This document shows positions 25,760-34,238 of a DNA stretch of 64,000 bases, piece after piece. A program made the position numbers and the translations under genes. The first letter of the stretch is position 1. Each line of letters opens with the position of its first letter. This DNA comes from an uncultured Christensenella sp. Lineage in GTDB: Bacteria > Bacillota > Clostridia > Christensenellales > Borkfalkiaceae. The notes under the pieces were generated by a model that was not told the DNA's origin, made no database searches, and was given only the letters and a program-made list of their open reading frames with translations. The stretch spans positions 310,001 to 374,000 of the forward strand of contig CAJTKX010000001.1 in NCBI GenBank assembly GCA_910577055.1. The letters are read 5' to 3'.

Positions 25760-26209
25760 TTATAAAAATAAATATACTAATCCTACAAGCACGCCCGAAA
25801 AAACCCCAAACACTATAATGGCGCCCGCAACCGTAAACATTTTTGCAGCCATACCGTAAATCCAGCCCTCGGTTTTGAACTCTATCGCGGGGGAAGTGAC
25901 GCTGTTTGCAAAGCCCGTTATCGGTACGATTGAGCCGGCGCCAGCGTATCTGCCTATTCTGTCGTATACTCCCAAGCCCGTTAAAAAGCAACCCAGGAAA
26001 ATAAGAACTATCGAAGTCGCCCCCGCAAGCTCGTCGCCCGAAAGTCCCGCGAATTCGAACATATAGCGGATAAATTGACCGATGCAGCAAATCAGTCCGC
26101 CAACCCCGAAAGCGGAGGCGCAATTTTTAAAGTGCTGTGTGGGCGGGTCTTGCGTTTTAACGTAGTTAAGGTAGTTTTCGTTATAGTTGTCACGGGTTCT
26201 TCCTATCAT
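25760..26209 (-). CDS. spoVAC: Stage V sporulation protein AC
   Basis: A 149-residue membrane protein with four hydrophobic segments and the family stretches GVGGLICCIGQFIRYMF and YAGAGSIVPITGFANSVTSPAIEFKTEGWIYG. SpoVAC is the mechanosensitive-type channel subunit for dipicolinate in known spore formers. The ribosome-binding site GGGAGGGG precedes ATG. It begins the spoVAC-spoVAD-spoVAE-yunB segment. Confidence 0.95.
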   Translation of the reverse strand: MIGRTRDNYNENYLNYVKTQDPPTQHFKNCASAFGVGGLICCIGQFIRYMFEFAGLSGDELAGATSIVLIFLGCFLTGLGVYDRIGRYAGAGSIVPITGFANSVTSPAIEFKTEGWIYGMAAKMFTVAGAIIVFGVFSGVLVGLVYLFL

Positions 26210-26288
26210 TTCTTTCCCCTCCCGTTTTTGACGTTTTTATAAGACTTTCACGCTCGTCGCGGCGAGATAAATCGAATTCCTTTCTCAT
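26190..26288 (-). CDS. Possible 32-residue coupled small protein ahead of spoVAC
   Basis: An ATG at 26288 overlaps the SDR stop codon (ATGA), with AAAGGA upstream. The frame is highly charged (MRKEFDLSRRDERESLI...) and ends 20 bp inside spoVAC. It may be a real small protein or only a coupling leader for spoVAC. I recognise no family. Confidence 0.4.
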   Translation of the reverse strand: MRKEFDLSRRDERESLIKTSKTGGERNDRKNP

Positions 26289-27088
26289 TGATTGTACATC
26301 CTTTCGTTTATTCTCAGGGTGATTTTTTCCGGCATAACGCGCGAAAATAAGCGGAACATTGTGTTTTTGGTGCCGCAAGTTTTAATTACCGGCGGCTTGT
26401 CCGTAATTAGAAGATTATAAATAATTTCCGCTACCGCCGAAGGCGACATTCCGCCTTGCTCCATATTGGCAAGCGCGGCAACCGCACGGTTGACTTTGCC
26501 GGAATAAGCCTTATTTTCCTCGTCAGAATACACCTTTCTTTTAAAAGTGAACGCCGTTGCCGTGCCGCCGGGCAAAAGCCCCGTTACCTTGATGCCGTAG
26601 TTTTTAAGCTCGGAATAGGCGGAACGGCAAAACATTTCCAACGCCGCTTTAGAGGCCGAATAGAAGCTGTCGAAACTTATAGGCAAATCACCTCCGAGCG
26701 AGCCGACAAGGATAATTCTTCCGCCCTTTTGCTTGAACGCCGGAATAACCGCTTGCACCGCCTTTAATGCACCGAAGTAGTTTACATCGAAGAGATATTT
26801 GTAGTCGCTCTCCTTCGCGTATTCTATGGGCGCAGCCATAGAAAAGCCCGCACTGTATATAAGCGCGGAAACTGCGTATTTTTCACAAGCCGATTTTATT
26901 GCGTCAACAAGCTCGTCACCGGCGGAAACGTCCGCAGTAACGTTATTTACTTTTACGTTTTTACAAGGCGTACGGGAAATATTAACGACGTTCCAGCCGC
27001 GGTTAACAAGCCGTAAACAAGTTTCACAACCTATTCCGGAGCTGCCGCCGACGATTATAGCGGTTTTTTTATTGCTGCTTTTTTCCAT
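26285..27088 (-). CDS. Short-chain dehydrogenase/reductase
   Basis: A 267-residue SDR with the NAD(P) loop GGSSGIG near residue 14, the NAG-like SAG at about 80, and the catalytic Ser (VGSLGG) and Tyr-Lys (FYSASKAAL) near residues 140-155. The substrate is unknown. It is upstream of, and coupled to, the spoVA genes. It has no ribosome-binding site. A GAATA/CAATATA pair at 27122-27094 with 17-nt spacing resembles a sigma-G promoter, which would suit forespore expression of the cluster but places the start of transcription at the start codon. Confidence 0.85.
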   Translation of the reverse strand: MEKSSNKKTAIIVGGSSGIGCETCLRLVNRGWNVVNISRTPCKNVKVNNVTADVSAGDELVDAIKSACEKYAVSALIYSAGFSMAAPIEYAKESDYKYLFDVNYFGALKAVQAVIPAFKQKGGRIILVGSLGGDLPISFDSFYSASKAALEMFCRSAYSELKNYGIKVTGLLPGGTATAFTFKRKVYSDEENKAYSGKVNRAVAALANMEQGGMSPSAVAEIIYNLLITDKPPVIKTCGTKNTMFRLFSRVMPEKITLRINERMYNQ

Positions 27089-27178
27089 ACCGTTATATTG
27101 CGGAAAATTTTAGTAATTATTCAAAAAATTTGAAAAGCGCGGCGTCAAAAAAACACAGCGCTTTTATACAAAAATTAC

Positions 27179-27202
27179 GTTATTTAAGGCATATATTGGG
27201 GG
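27179..27202 (+). repeat. Solo copy of the interspersed motif
   Basis: CGTTATTTAAGGCATATAT followed by TGGGGG, between the ZIP gene stop and the SDR start. One base is inserted relative to the copy at 3133-3160. Confidence 0.75.
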
Positions 27203-27214
27203 CAATTTGAAATT

Positions 27215-27988
27215 TTACCCGAAAGCAAGGTCTAAAATCATCATAAGTGCAAAACCGAAAATTACGCCTATCGTGGCTTTAACCTTGCCTTGCGCAAAAC
27301 TTTCGGGGATGAGTTCCGAGCACACGACCGCAAGCATTGCGCCTGCCGAAAACGACAGCGCCCAAGGCAAAATACCGTTTACTGCGGTTACGGCAAGCGC
27401 GCCGATAACACCCGCAACAATCTCGACAGCGCCCGAAAGCTGACCTATCAAGAAAGACTTCGTCCTCGAAAATCCGTTGGCGCGCAATGGGAAAGCCACA
27501 CACATTCCCTCGGGAAAATTCTGTATGCCTATACCGATTGCAAGCATTACTGCGGCAACGCCTTCAACTGTTTGACCCGAAGCCAACGCACCGAAAGCCA
27601 CTCCCACAGCCATGCCCTCGGGAATGTTGTGCATAGTTACGGCAATACACATTACGGCACAGCTGCGCTTATTTTGACTTTCCGAAAACATATGTAATTT
27701 GCCTATTACGATATCGGTTACTATAATAAGCGCGCCGCCAAGCACAAACCCGCAAGTAAGTATCAGATAGGAATATTCCTCTACCATTTCCATTGCGGGC
27801 ACAAGCAGCGAAAAAAACGTTGACGCAAGCATTATGCCGGCTGCGCTGCTCATCATAAACGAGAAAGCTTTTTCGCTTACCTTTTTATATAAGAATACGA
27901 GCGAAGCGCCAAGCGCAGTTAAAAACCAAGTAAAACCCGTTCCCATAAGCGCAAGCTGCCAACCCGTAAAATTATTCAGCCATTCCAT
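27215..27988 (-). CDS. ZIP family metal transporter
   Basis: A 257-residue, eight-segment membrane protein. The metal-binding helix motifs HNIPEGMAVG (near residue 120) and IQNFPEGMCVAFPLR (near 155) mark the GufA/ZupT-like ZIP branch, which imports zinc or other divalent metals. In the second motif Asn replaces the usual His. No metal-responsive operator is visible. It ends near a strong bidirectional terminator on its upstream side. Confidence 0.9.
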   Translation of the reverse strand: MEWLNNFTGWQLALMGTGFTWFLTALGASLVFLYKKVSEKAFSFMMSSAAGIMLASTFFSLLVPAMEMVEEYSYLILTCGFVLGGALIIVTDIVIGKLHMFSESQNKRSCAVMCIAVTMHNIPEGMAVGVAFGALASGQTVEGVAAVMLAIGIGIQNFPEGMCVAFPLRANGFSRTKSFLIGQLSGAVEIVAGVIGALAVTAVNGILPWALSFSAGAMLAVVCSELIPESFAQGKVKATIGVIFGFALMMILDLAFG

Positions 27989-28035
27989 TACTTTTGTACT
28001 TCTCCAAGTGAAAAATCAATCACTGTATTATATGA

Positions 28036-28079
28036 AAAAGCCCGCCGCGGCGTGAAGTTTCACGCCGCGGCGGGCTTTT
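28036..28079. terminator. Very strong hairpin between ZIP and VTT genes
   Basis: A 19-bp stem (AAAAGCCCGCCGCGGCGTG with its complement) and a 6-nt loop. On the minus strand it follows the VTT-protein stop at 28095 and ends in a T-run. Confidence 0.85.
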
Positions 28080-28094
28080 GTTTAACGAATTTTT

Positions 28095-29114
28095 TCACTC
28101 TTTTAAATTTATCTGCGGCGGAGGCTCTTGCTCCGCGGTTTCATCGGCTTTTTGCTCCGAAATATCATTATTTGCGGCATATGTGGGGGGCAATTCGATT
28201 TCTTGCGATTGAATTGCGGTTTGCGACTCTCCCTTTTTCTTGCGTGTAAATTTGCTTATAAGCCAACTTTCGAATTTATCTTGATACTTGAAAGACAGTA
28301 TTGCAAGCACTATACAAACTACAAAAATTGCTACCCAAACGTAGATTCCCCAACCGCTGAACGGTATAATGTCGCCGCTGCCGAGGAAACAGTAAACGGA
28401 TATAATTGCGGGGCGGACGAAACACATTACGACGATAAAGAAAACGAAGTTCATACTTGTCAAGCCCGCGACCATACACAATATATCGTCGGGGAAGAAC
28501 GGCAAAATTTGCATTATGACGAAAATCCCCTTGCCGCGCTTACCGAAATAAGCCGAATATTTTTCGGTCGCTTCCTTTCCCGCTATCCAAATTACGGCTT
28601 TTTTACCCCAAATTCTTCCTATAAAATAGGCGATTGTTGACCCGATTACAACGCCTATCGAGGCAAGAAACGTCGCCATCGGAGCGCCCCAAATAATCGA
28701 GCCGGGCACATAACAAACTACTGCGGGCAGCGGCAAAATTACCACTTGCAAAATTTGTATTAGGACGTACACCGCCATCCCCCACGCGCCCGTATCGCTT
28801 ATTATTTTGACAAGTCCGTTTATCTTGTCCTCATCGTTTTCATAGTCGTTTAAATGTCCTACTTCGCTTATGACGACAAACGCAACAAGTACGATTATAG
28901 CTACGATTAACAGCACGAAAGCCGACTTTAATATTGCAAGCTTGTTCCAAAAAAAGGTTATAAGGCTTACGACTATACCGACGCCGGAAACAGCATAAAA
29001 AGCCGCTCTTATAATAACGCCCCAACTACTCATAAAAAAGTAAGTAAGTAAAATCGAAGCGATACAAATTAAGATATTTACAGTTAAAATCGCAATTTTG
29101 CCTTTAACGCTCAT
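28095..29114 (-). CDS. TVP38/TMEM64 (VTT-domain) membrane protein
   Basis: A 339-residue membrane protein. The VTT core is near residues 115-260: LPLPAVVCYVPGSIIWG, IGSTIAYFIGRIWGKKAV, and PFFPDDILCMVAGLTSMNFVFF. Related bacterial DedA/VTT proteins act in lipid flipping or membrane homeostasis; the role here is unknown. The C-terminal tail (KKKGE... EPPPQINLKE) is hydrophilic. Within it, at 28167-28191, the DNA resembles the interspersed motif, so the tail may have grown by repeat insertion. It starts 1 bp after folA. Confidence 0.85.
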   Translation of the reverse strand: MSVKGKIAILTVNILICIASILLTYFFMSSWGVIIRAAFYAVSGVGIVVSLITFFWNKLAILKSAFVLLIVAIIVLVAFVVISEVGHLNDYENDEDKINGLVKIISDTGAWGMAVYVLIQILQVVILPLPAVVCYVPGSIIWGAPMATFLASIGVVIGSTIAYFIGRIWGKKAVIWIAGKEATEKYSAYFGKRGKGIFVIMQILPFFPDDILCMVAGLTSMNFVFFIVVMCFVRPAIISVYCFLGSGDIIPFSGWGIYVWVAIFVVCIVLAILSFKYQDKFESWLISKFTRKKKGESQTAIQSQEIELPPTYAANNDISEQKADETAEQEPPPQINLKE

Positions 29115-29115
29115 T

Positions 29116-29616
29116 TCAGTACGGCTTTATATTTAAGTTTTTATATGTTGTAAATGTGACGAAATAGCCGTTTGTTTCAATAGGTTCGCTTTCGTAAATA
29201 AGTTTAAAATCGGAGTTTTTGTCAAGGTTTTCAAAGAATGCGTCCGCATCACCCTCGGCGTCTACCTTTGTTACCAATACTTCTTCGCAATACGGCAACA
29301 GCGTTTTGTACATCATTTGCCCGCCTATAACGTAAATTTGTTCGGGCGGGTATTTTTTTATTTCATCAAAAAGCTCACTTAATGAGCGCACGATTTTGCA
29401 ATCTTTCCTATCCTCACCATCGGGGTAGAGAACGATATTAGTCCTATCTTTAAGAGGTTTGCCGGAGGGGAACGACTTTAACGTATTGCTGCCCATCACG
29501 ACGACGTTTCCCGTCGTAGTTTCCTTAAAAAACTTCATATCTGCGGGAATTTTGAACATAAGTCCGTTGTTCTTTCCTATGCCCCAATTTTTATCTGCGT
29601 GAAGTATAGCTTTCAT
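29116..29616 (-). CDS. folA: Dihydrofolate reductase
   Basis: It reduces dihydrofolate to tetrahydrofolate, recycling the product of ThyA next door. The 166 residues show ADKNWGIGKNNGLMFKIPADMKFF with the acidic residue of the active site, the NADPH region VVVMGSNTLKSFPSGKPL and IYVIGGQMMYKTLLPYC. Its position after thyA and before the VTT gene suggests one transcript. Confidence 0.96.
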   Translation of the reverse strand: MKAILHADKNWGIGKNNGLMFKIPADMKFFKETTTGNVVVMGSNTLKSFPSGKPLKDRTNIVLYPDGEDRKDCKIVRSLSELFDEIKKYPPEQIYVIGGQMMYKTLLPYCEEVLVTKVDAEGDADAFFENLDKNSDFKLIYESEPIETNGYFVTFTTYKNLNIKPY

Positions 29617-29653
29617 TCGTTTACCCTATTTTTTTAATTGATTTTTTGTGATT

Positions 29654-29679
29654 GCCCGCCATATATGCCTTAAATAACG
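29654..29679 (-). repeat. Solo copy of the interspersed motif between thyA and folA
   Basis: The minus strand reads CGTTATTTAAGGCATATATG then GCGGG, near the folA ribosome-binding region. Confidence 0.75.
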
Positions 29680-29691
29680 AAGTTTTGCCTA

Positions 29692-30522
29692 TTACTCGGC
29701 AACGGGTATGGAATACTTCTTTTCGTTAAATTTATAGTCAACCAAACGGAAGCTGTCCACTGTAAAACCGTAAAAATTCTTAACCGATTTGTCCACTTCA
29801 AGGCGGGGTGCGGCAAGACGCGGCATATCTATAATTTCGTTGACAATCGGCACATGCCTATCGTAGATATGAGCGTCCGCTATGACGTGAACAAGCTCGC
29901 CCGCTTTCAGCCCCGAAACTTGCGCAAACATTATAAGCAAAATGGCGTACTGCACCACATTCCAATTATTAGCGGTAAGCATATCGTTTGAGCGTTGGTT
30001 CAAAATTCCGTTCAGCGTATCGCCAGACACGTTAAAAGTCATCGAGTACGCGCAAGGATATAAATTCATTTCGTGCAAGTCCGCAAATGTGTAGATATTG
30101 GTCATAATTCTGCGGCTTGCGGGATTATTCTTCAAATCGAATAACACTCTGTCTACTTGGTCGAACTCCCCTTCCTTGTATTTGTGCTTAACGCCGAGTT
30201 GGTATCCGTATGCTTTGCCTATCGAGCCTTTTTCGTCCGCCCATTGGTCCCAAATATGTGAATTAAGCTCGTTTATATTATTGCTTTTTTTCTGCCAAAT
30301 CCATAACAGCTCGTCTATGCAAGACTTGAACGCCGTGCGGCGAATTGTAAGAATTGGAAATTCTTCTTGCAAGTTGTAGCGGTTTACAATGCCGAACTTT
30401 TTTACCGTGTGCGCGGGCGTGCCGTCGCTCCATCTCGGGCGAACGGGCAAATCGGTGTCCCACACTCCGTTTGATAAAATTTCCTTCATATTGGAAATGA
30501 AAATTTCGTCGGCTCTGCTCAT
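29692..30522 (-). CDS. thyA: Thymidylate synthase
   Basis: It methylates dUMP to dTMP using methylene-tetrahydrofolate, in the cytosol. The 276 residues from ATG 30522 (GGAGC 9 nt upstream) contain the catalytic-cysteine stretch LYPCAYSMTFNVSGDTLNG near residue 155, LNQRSNDMLTANNWNVVQYA and the C-terminal HVIADAHIYDRHVP, FYGFTVDSFRLVDYKF. A longer in-frame reading to 30579 enters the promoter and is rejected. Confidence 0.96.
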   Translation of the reverse strand: MSRADEIFISNMKEILSNGVWDTDLPVRPRWSDGTPAHTVKKFGIVNRYNLQEEFPILTIRRTAFKSCIDELLWIWQKKSNNINELNSHIWDQWADEKGSIGKAYGYQLGVKHKYKEGEFDQVDRVLFDLKNNPASRRIMTNIYTFADLHEMNLYPCAYSMTFNVSGDTLNGILNQRSNDMLTANNWNVVQYAILLIMFAQVSGLKAGELVHVIADAHIYDRHVPIVNEIIDMPRLAAPRLEVDKSVKNFYGFTVDSFRLVDYKFNEKKYSIPVAE

Positions 30523-30550
30523 TATTTTTGCTCCACATACGTTTTTTACC

Positions 30551-30579
30551 ATTATATAATAAATGAGGCGGCAAGTCAA
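30551..30579 (-). promoter_or_regulatory. Promoter of thyA-folA
   Basis: TTGACT (30579-30574), 17 nt, TATAAT (30556-30551). Confidence 0.8.
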
Positions 30580-30608
30580 TTTTATTTTGCGTTGACATAA
30601 TTTTTTGA

Positions 30609-30637
30609 TTGACTGAAAAATAAAATAATTATATAAT
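30609..30637 (+). promoter_or_regulatory. Promoter of tRNA-Pro
   Basis: TTGACT (30609-30614), 17 nt, TATAAT (30632-30637), 10 nt before the mature tRNA. Confidence 0.8.
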
Positions 30638-30647
30638 GTTTATATAT

Positions 30648-30723
30648 TGAGGCGTAGCGCAGTTGGTAGCGCGTATGGTTCGGGACCATAAGGTCGTGGG
30701 TTCAAATCCCGTCGCCTCAACCA
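30648..30723 (+). tRNA. tRNA-Pro (anticodon CGG)
   Basis: 76 nt including an encoded CCA. The acceptor stem TGAGGCG pairs with CGCCTCA; the anticodon stem TATGG/CCATA encloses the loop TTCGGGA with anticodon CGG; the T-arm GTGGG-TTCAAAT-CCC is normal. Confidence 0.93.
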
Positions 30724-30725
30724 AA

Positions 30726-30758
30726 AAAATGGAGCAGCGTTATGCTGCTCCATTTTTT
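30726..30758. terminator. Terminator after tRNA-Pro
   Basis: AATGGAGCAGC/GCTGCTCCATT stem with a 5-nt loop, A-run before and T-run after, so it also suits the converging Sel1-repeat gene. Confidence 0.88.
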
Positions 30759-30767
30759 GTTAATGTC

Positions 30768-32198
30768 TTATAATTTTGAGAATTTCTTTTTCTGCAATAA
30801 AAGTTCAGCTAACTGTTCGCCGTTTTCATACGCCTTTTTATAACAACTGTAAGCTCTTTTTAAATCTTTTTTGACTCCCTTACCGTGCTCGTACATATAA
30901 CCAATACTTAAAAACGCGTCGGTACTGCCCGCTTGCGCCGCTTTTTCGTACCACTCTACCGCTTTTAAGCCGCATTTTTTAGTTCCGTCGCCGTGACGAT
31001 AACTGCAACCAACGTTGTACATAGCCATTACGTTATTTTGTTCGGCGGCTTTTAAATACCAATTAAAGCCCTCGGTTTTATCCTTTTTGGTGCCTATGCC
31101 GTTAAAATAGCAATATCCCAAATCGCTTTGCGCTTGCGCGTTGCCTTGCAAGGCAGATTTTGTAAGCCATTCAAACGCGGCTTTACCGTCGGCTTTGACT
31201 CCGTTACCGACTTGGTAACACCAACCTAAATGCAGCTGCGCCCTATCGTCGCCTTGCGTTGCCGATTGCAGATACCAATGATAAGCTTTTTCTAAATTAC
31301 GAAGAATTCCACGGCCTTCTTCATAACAAACCGCAAGATTGTACTGCGCGCGCATATCGCCTTGTTTAGCCGCCCGTTGAAACCACCGAACAGCCTCATA
31401 AATATCTTTACTTACGATTTTACCGACAACGAAACACCAACCGTACGCGTTTTGGGCGGCGGGGTAACCGTCTTCGGCGGCTTTTTGATACAAGCGCACG
31501 GCTTCTTCATAGTTTTTTTCTACTACAGTTCCGTTTTCATAAAACCGTGCAAGCGAATACATTGCGGGAGCGTACCCGCCGTCAGCCGCTTTCGAATAAT
31601 ATTTTGCCGCCTCCTCGATATTTTTTTCAACGCCGTTACCCGTTTCAAAAAATACGCCTAACTTATACTGAGCGGGAGCATATCCATTTTCGGCAGCTTT
31701 TTGAATTAACCGAAGAGCTTCGCTTTTGTCGGCGTCTTGTCCTATCCCGTCGAAATAGCATTCGCCCAAACGATAAACCGCGGGCGCAAAATCTTGTTTA
31801 GCCGCTTGCGAAAACCAATACAAAGCTTTGTTATCGGCAAAATCCAAATCTTTGTAATTAAGATAATACAATCCGAGACGAAATTGCCCGTTAACGTCGT
31901 CTTGCTCGGCGGATTTTTGCAATAAATCGAACGCTTTCGAAATATCTGCGTCCGCTCCAAGCCCAAGCTCATAACAAACGGCAAGGCAAAACTGCGCGTG
32001 CGCGTCACCTTGTTTCGCGGCAGCGCTCCATTGCTTAAACGCTTGCTCAGTATCTCCGTTTTCATAATTTTCCGCAGCAAGCTCGCAAAGCTTTTCGGGG
32101 CTTTCCGCTGTTTTGACTTCCTCTGTATCTTCTGCGGAAGTTTTTGCGGGTTTATAGAAAAATTTTATTATTCCGTCATCAAAACCGAACTTTTCCAT
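30768..32198 (-). CDS. Sel1-like repeat protein
   Basis: 476 residues, nearly all Sel1-type TPR units of 36 residues (for example AQYKLGVFFETGNGVEKNIEEAAKYY), about 11 in a row from residue 35. An N-terminal stretch of about 30 residues precedes the repeats. No signal peptide or membrane segment is visible, so it is a cytosolic scaffold by prediction. Sel1 proteins mediate protein interactions; partners are unknown. It lies 7 bp after a second Sel1 gene. Confidence 0.9.
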   Translation of the reverse strand: MEKFGFDDGIIKFFYKPAKTSAEDTEEVKTAESPEKLCELAAENYENGDTEQAFKQWSAAAKQGDAHAQFCLAVCYELGLGADADISKAFDLLQKSAEQDDVNGQFRLGLYYLNYKDLDFADNKALYWFSQAAKQDFAPAVYRLGECYFDGIGQDADKSEALRLIQKAAENGYAPAQYKLGVFFETGNGVEKNIEEAAKYYSKAADGGYAPAMYSLARFYENGTVVEKNYEEAVRLYQKAAEDGYPAAQNAYGWCFVVGKIVSKDIYEAVRWFQRAAKQGDMRAQYNLAVCYEEGRGILRNLEKAYHWYLQSATQGDDRAQLHLGWCYQVGNGVKADGKAAFEWLTKSALQGNAQAQSDLGYCYFNGIGTKKDKTEGFNWYLKAAEQNNVMAMYNVGCSYRHGDGTKKCGLKAVEWYEKAAQAGSTDAFLSIGYMYEHGKGVKKDLKRAYSCYKKAYENGEQLAELLLQKKKFSKL

Positions 32199-32205
32199 AA
32201 TATTA

Positions 32206-33462
32206 TTATTTAAGCTTTTTCAACGCCTTTTTTGCACGAGCGTTGCCTTGTGCGGCCGAGCGCGCGTACCACTCCTTAGCTTCGTCCAAATCGACTTCAA
32301 CGCCCATTCCATCTTCATAGCAAAGCCCGACGGCATATTGAGCGTCGGCATCTCCCTGACTTGCCGACTCCGAATACCAATGAAAAGCCTCTTCGGGGTC
32401 TTCGTCAACCCCCATTCCGTACATTAAGTGTTGTGCAAGATTATACTGTGCCTCTTTATGCCCCGATTGCGCCGCAGCCGCATAATATTCGACTGCAAGT
32501 TCAGCATTTTCCTTGACGCCCTTGCCGAAAGCGTATACGTTGCCAAGATTAAACATTGCGTCCAAACTGCCAAGTTCTGCGCCTCTTTCATACAGTTCGA
32601 TTGCAGTTTTCATATCTTTTTTTACGCCTCTACCCTCCTCATAACAGCAGCCGAGGTTGCAATATGCTTGAAAGTAATTATTTTTGGCGGATGCGGTGTA
32701 CCAATTTAAGGCTTCTCCCATATTACGCGAAACGCCTAAACCGTACTCGTAACAGTAACCGACGTAGCACTGCGCCTTTGCGTGGTTTTTCTGCGCGGCA
32801 AGCTTGTATAATTTGAACGCTTCTATGGGATTTTCTTGCACGCCGTCGCCGTCGTCGTAGCATTCGCCAAGGCGGAAAAGCGCTTCCGCTAAGCCTTGCT
32901 GCGCCGCCAAAGTATACATTTTAACTGCCTCGCGGTAATCGCGCTTAACCCCGTCGCCGTTATAGTAAGCGATACCTACATAAAGCTGACCGGTAGAGTC
33001 GCCCATTTCGGCGGATTTTTGAAACCAAGCAAAAGATTCTTCGTCGCTTTTTTTAGGGTCTGACACGCCGATTCCCTTTGCGCACAAAAGCCCCAAATTG
33101 TTCATTGCTTGCGTGCAATTTTGTTCGGCCGATTTCTTTAATAATTCTACAGCCTTTTCATCGTTCTTCTCAACGCCTATGCCGTGAAGATAGCAAAGCC
33201 CCGCAAAACACTGTGCGTCGGCGTGGCCTAGGTCGGCTGCTTTCTGAAAATACCCGCTTGCAATCGTTCCGCACTGATTTTTGTCCGCTACGTCCACGCC
33301 TAAATTGTAGTTATAACAGATTCCGAGCATATATAACGCTTCCGCATTATTCTCTTCTGCGGCAAGTTTCCAAAGCTCCGACGCTTCTTTGTATTTCTTT
33401 TCGCCGTAAAGTTTCATAGCCTCTTTGCAGAGTTCTTCGGCTGATTTTTTATTTTGTTCCAT
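32206..33462 (-). CDS. Sel1-like repeat protein
   Basis: 418 residues made of about 10 Sel1 units (for example AQYNLAQHLMYGMGVDEDPEEAFHWY). It is a paralogue of the following gene and heads the two-gene operon, with AAGGAGG before ATG and a promoter at 33507-33535. Cytosolic by prediction. Function unknown. Confidence 0.9.
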   Translation of the reverse strand: MEQNKKSAEELCKEAMKLYGEKKYKEASELWKLAAEENNAEALYMLGICYNYNLGVDVADKNQCGTIASGYFQKAADLGHADAQCFAGLCYLHGIGVEKNDEKAVELLKKSAEQNCTQAMNNLGLLCAKGIGVSDPKKSDEESFAWFQKSAEMGDSTGQLYVGIAYYNGDGVKRDYREAVKMYTLAAQQGLAEALFRLGECYDDGDGVQENPIEAFKLYKLAAQKNHAKAQCYVGYCYEYGLGVSRNMGEALNWYTASAKNNYFQAYCNLGCCYEEGRGVKKDMKTAIELYERGAELGSLDAMFNLGNVYAFGKGVKENAELAVEYYAAAAQSGHKEAQYNLAQHLMYGMGVDEDPEEAFHWYSESASQGDADAQYAVGLCYEDGMGVEVDLDEAKEWYARSAAQGNARAKKALKKLK

Positions 33463-33506
33463 AATTTCCTCCTTGAAACTTTGTTCCGTTAATTTATTGT
33501 TATTTT

Positions 33507-33535
33507 ATTATATCAAGTATTAAACAATAAATCAA
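33507..33535 (-). promoter_or_regulatory. Promoter of the Sel1-repeat operon
   Basis: TTGATT (33535-33530), 17 nt, TATAAT (33512-33507). Confidence 0.75.
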
Positions 33536-33558
33536 TTTCTGTAACTACATACTTTTAG

Positions 33559-33587
33559 TTGACTTTATTTTCAATTCCGCATAAAAT
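33559..33587 (+). promoter_or_regulatory. Promoter of the TetR-family regulator
   Basis: TTGACT (33559-33564), 17 nt, TAAAAT (33582-33587). Confidence 0.75.
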
Positions 33588-33588
33588 A

Positions 33589-33612
33589 ATGAATGAATAA
33601 AAGTTCATTCAT
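33589..33612 (+). promoter_or_regulatory. Palindromic operator at the tetR-type transcription start
   Basis: ATGAATGAA and TTCATTCAT, a perfect 9-bp inverted repeat around 6 nt, begin one base after the -10 box. This is the usual layout of an autorepressed TetR-family gene. Confidence 0.8.
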
Positions 33613-33629
33613 AAATTTGGAGGAATTTT

Positions 33630-34238
33630 ATGCCGAAAACACCCGAAAGATGCCAAGAGATACGCGAAGAAACCCGAAAGAAAATTTTGCACGACGCTAT
33701 GCTTTATTTTGCGCGAAACGGTTTTGCGGGCACAAAAATAAACGACCTTGCAAACTATATCGGCATAGGTCAAGGCACTTTGTACATCTACTTTAAGTCA
33801 AAGGAAGATTTATTTAAAGAACTTTTTGCCGTTTGCAATAATGATAAAGAAATTAAAGATATGAAAACGCTGTCGCGCCTACCCATTTCCGCAAAAAATA
33901 AAATTCGTAAGCTGTCGAAAACAATAATAGAAAAGTTAGAACAAGACGAAAATTATGCGGCAAAAGTGACTTTAACTACGCAAGTGCTTTTTGAAAAGAA
34001 TGACTTTATGTCCGAAAGCACCACCTATCAATCGGAGATATATCTTTACACGGCAAAAATAATCGAGCAAGGGCAAAAAGAAAAAACCGTTGTTGACGGT
34101 TCGTCGATGAAATTGGCAGACTTTTATTGGAGCGTCGTATACCTTTACGCTTTAAAGAAATTATTTACGACCAAATACGAAACGATAACCGCAGCCGATT
34201 TGGAACGGGTTTTATTAAAGGACGGCAAGGAAAAATGA
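33630..34238 (+). CDS. TetR/AcrR family transcriptional regulator
   Basis: 202 residues. The N-terminal HTH domain (residues 15-60) reads ILHDAMLYFARNGFAGTKINDLANYIGIGQGTLYIYFKSKEDLF, typical of the family; the rest is a helical ligand domain. The start ATG follows TTGGAGGAA. The operator at 33589-33612 indicates autorepression. It overlaps the following membrane protein gene (ATGA), and a FUSC-family gene lies downstream, suggesting control of efflux. Confidence 0.92.
   Translation: MPKTPERCQEIREETRKKILHDAMLYFARNGFAGTKINDLANYIGIGQGTLYIYFKSKEDLFKELFAVCNNDKEIKDMKTLSRLPISAKNKIRKLSKTIIEKLEQDENYAAKVTLTTQVLFEKNDFMSESTTYQSEIYLYTAKIIEQGQKEKTVVDGSSMKLADFYWSVVYLYALKKLFTTKYETITAADLERVLLKDGKEK

Noticed and set aside
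28167..28191. Interspersed motif copy in the VTT gene tail
   Set aside because: Similarity is partial and the stretch is coding (ELPPTYAANND), so it is noted but not listed as a repeat feature.
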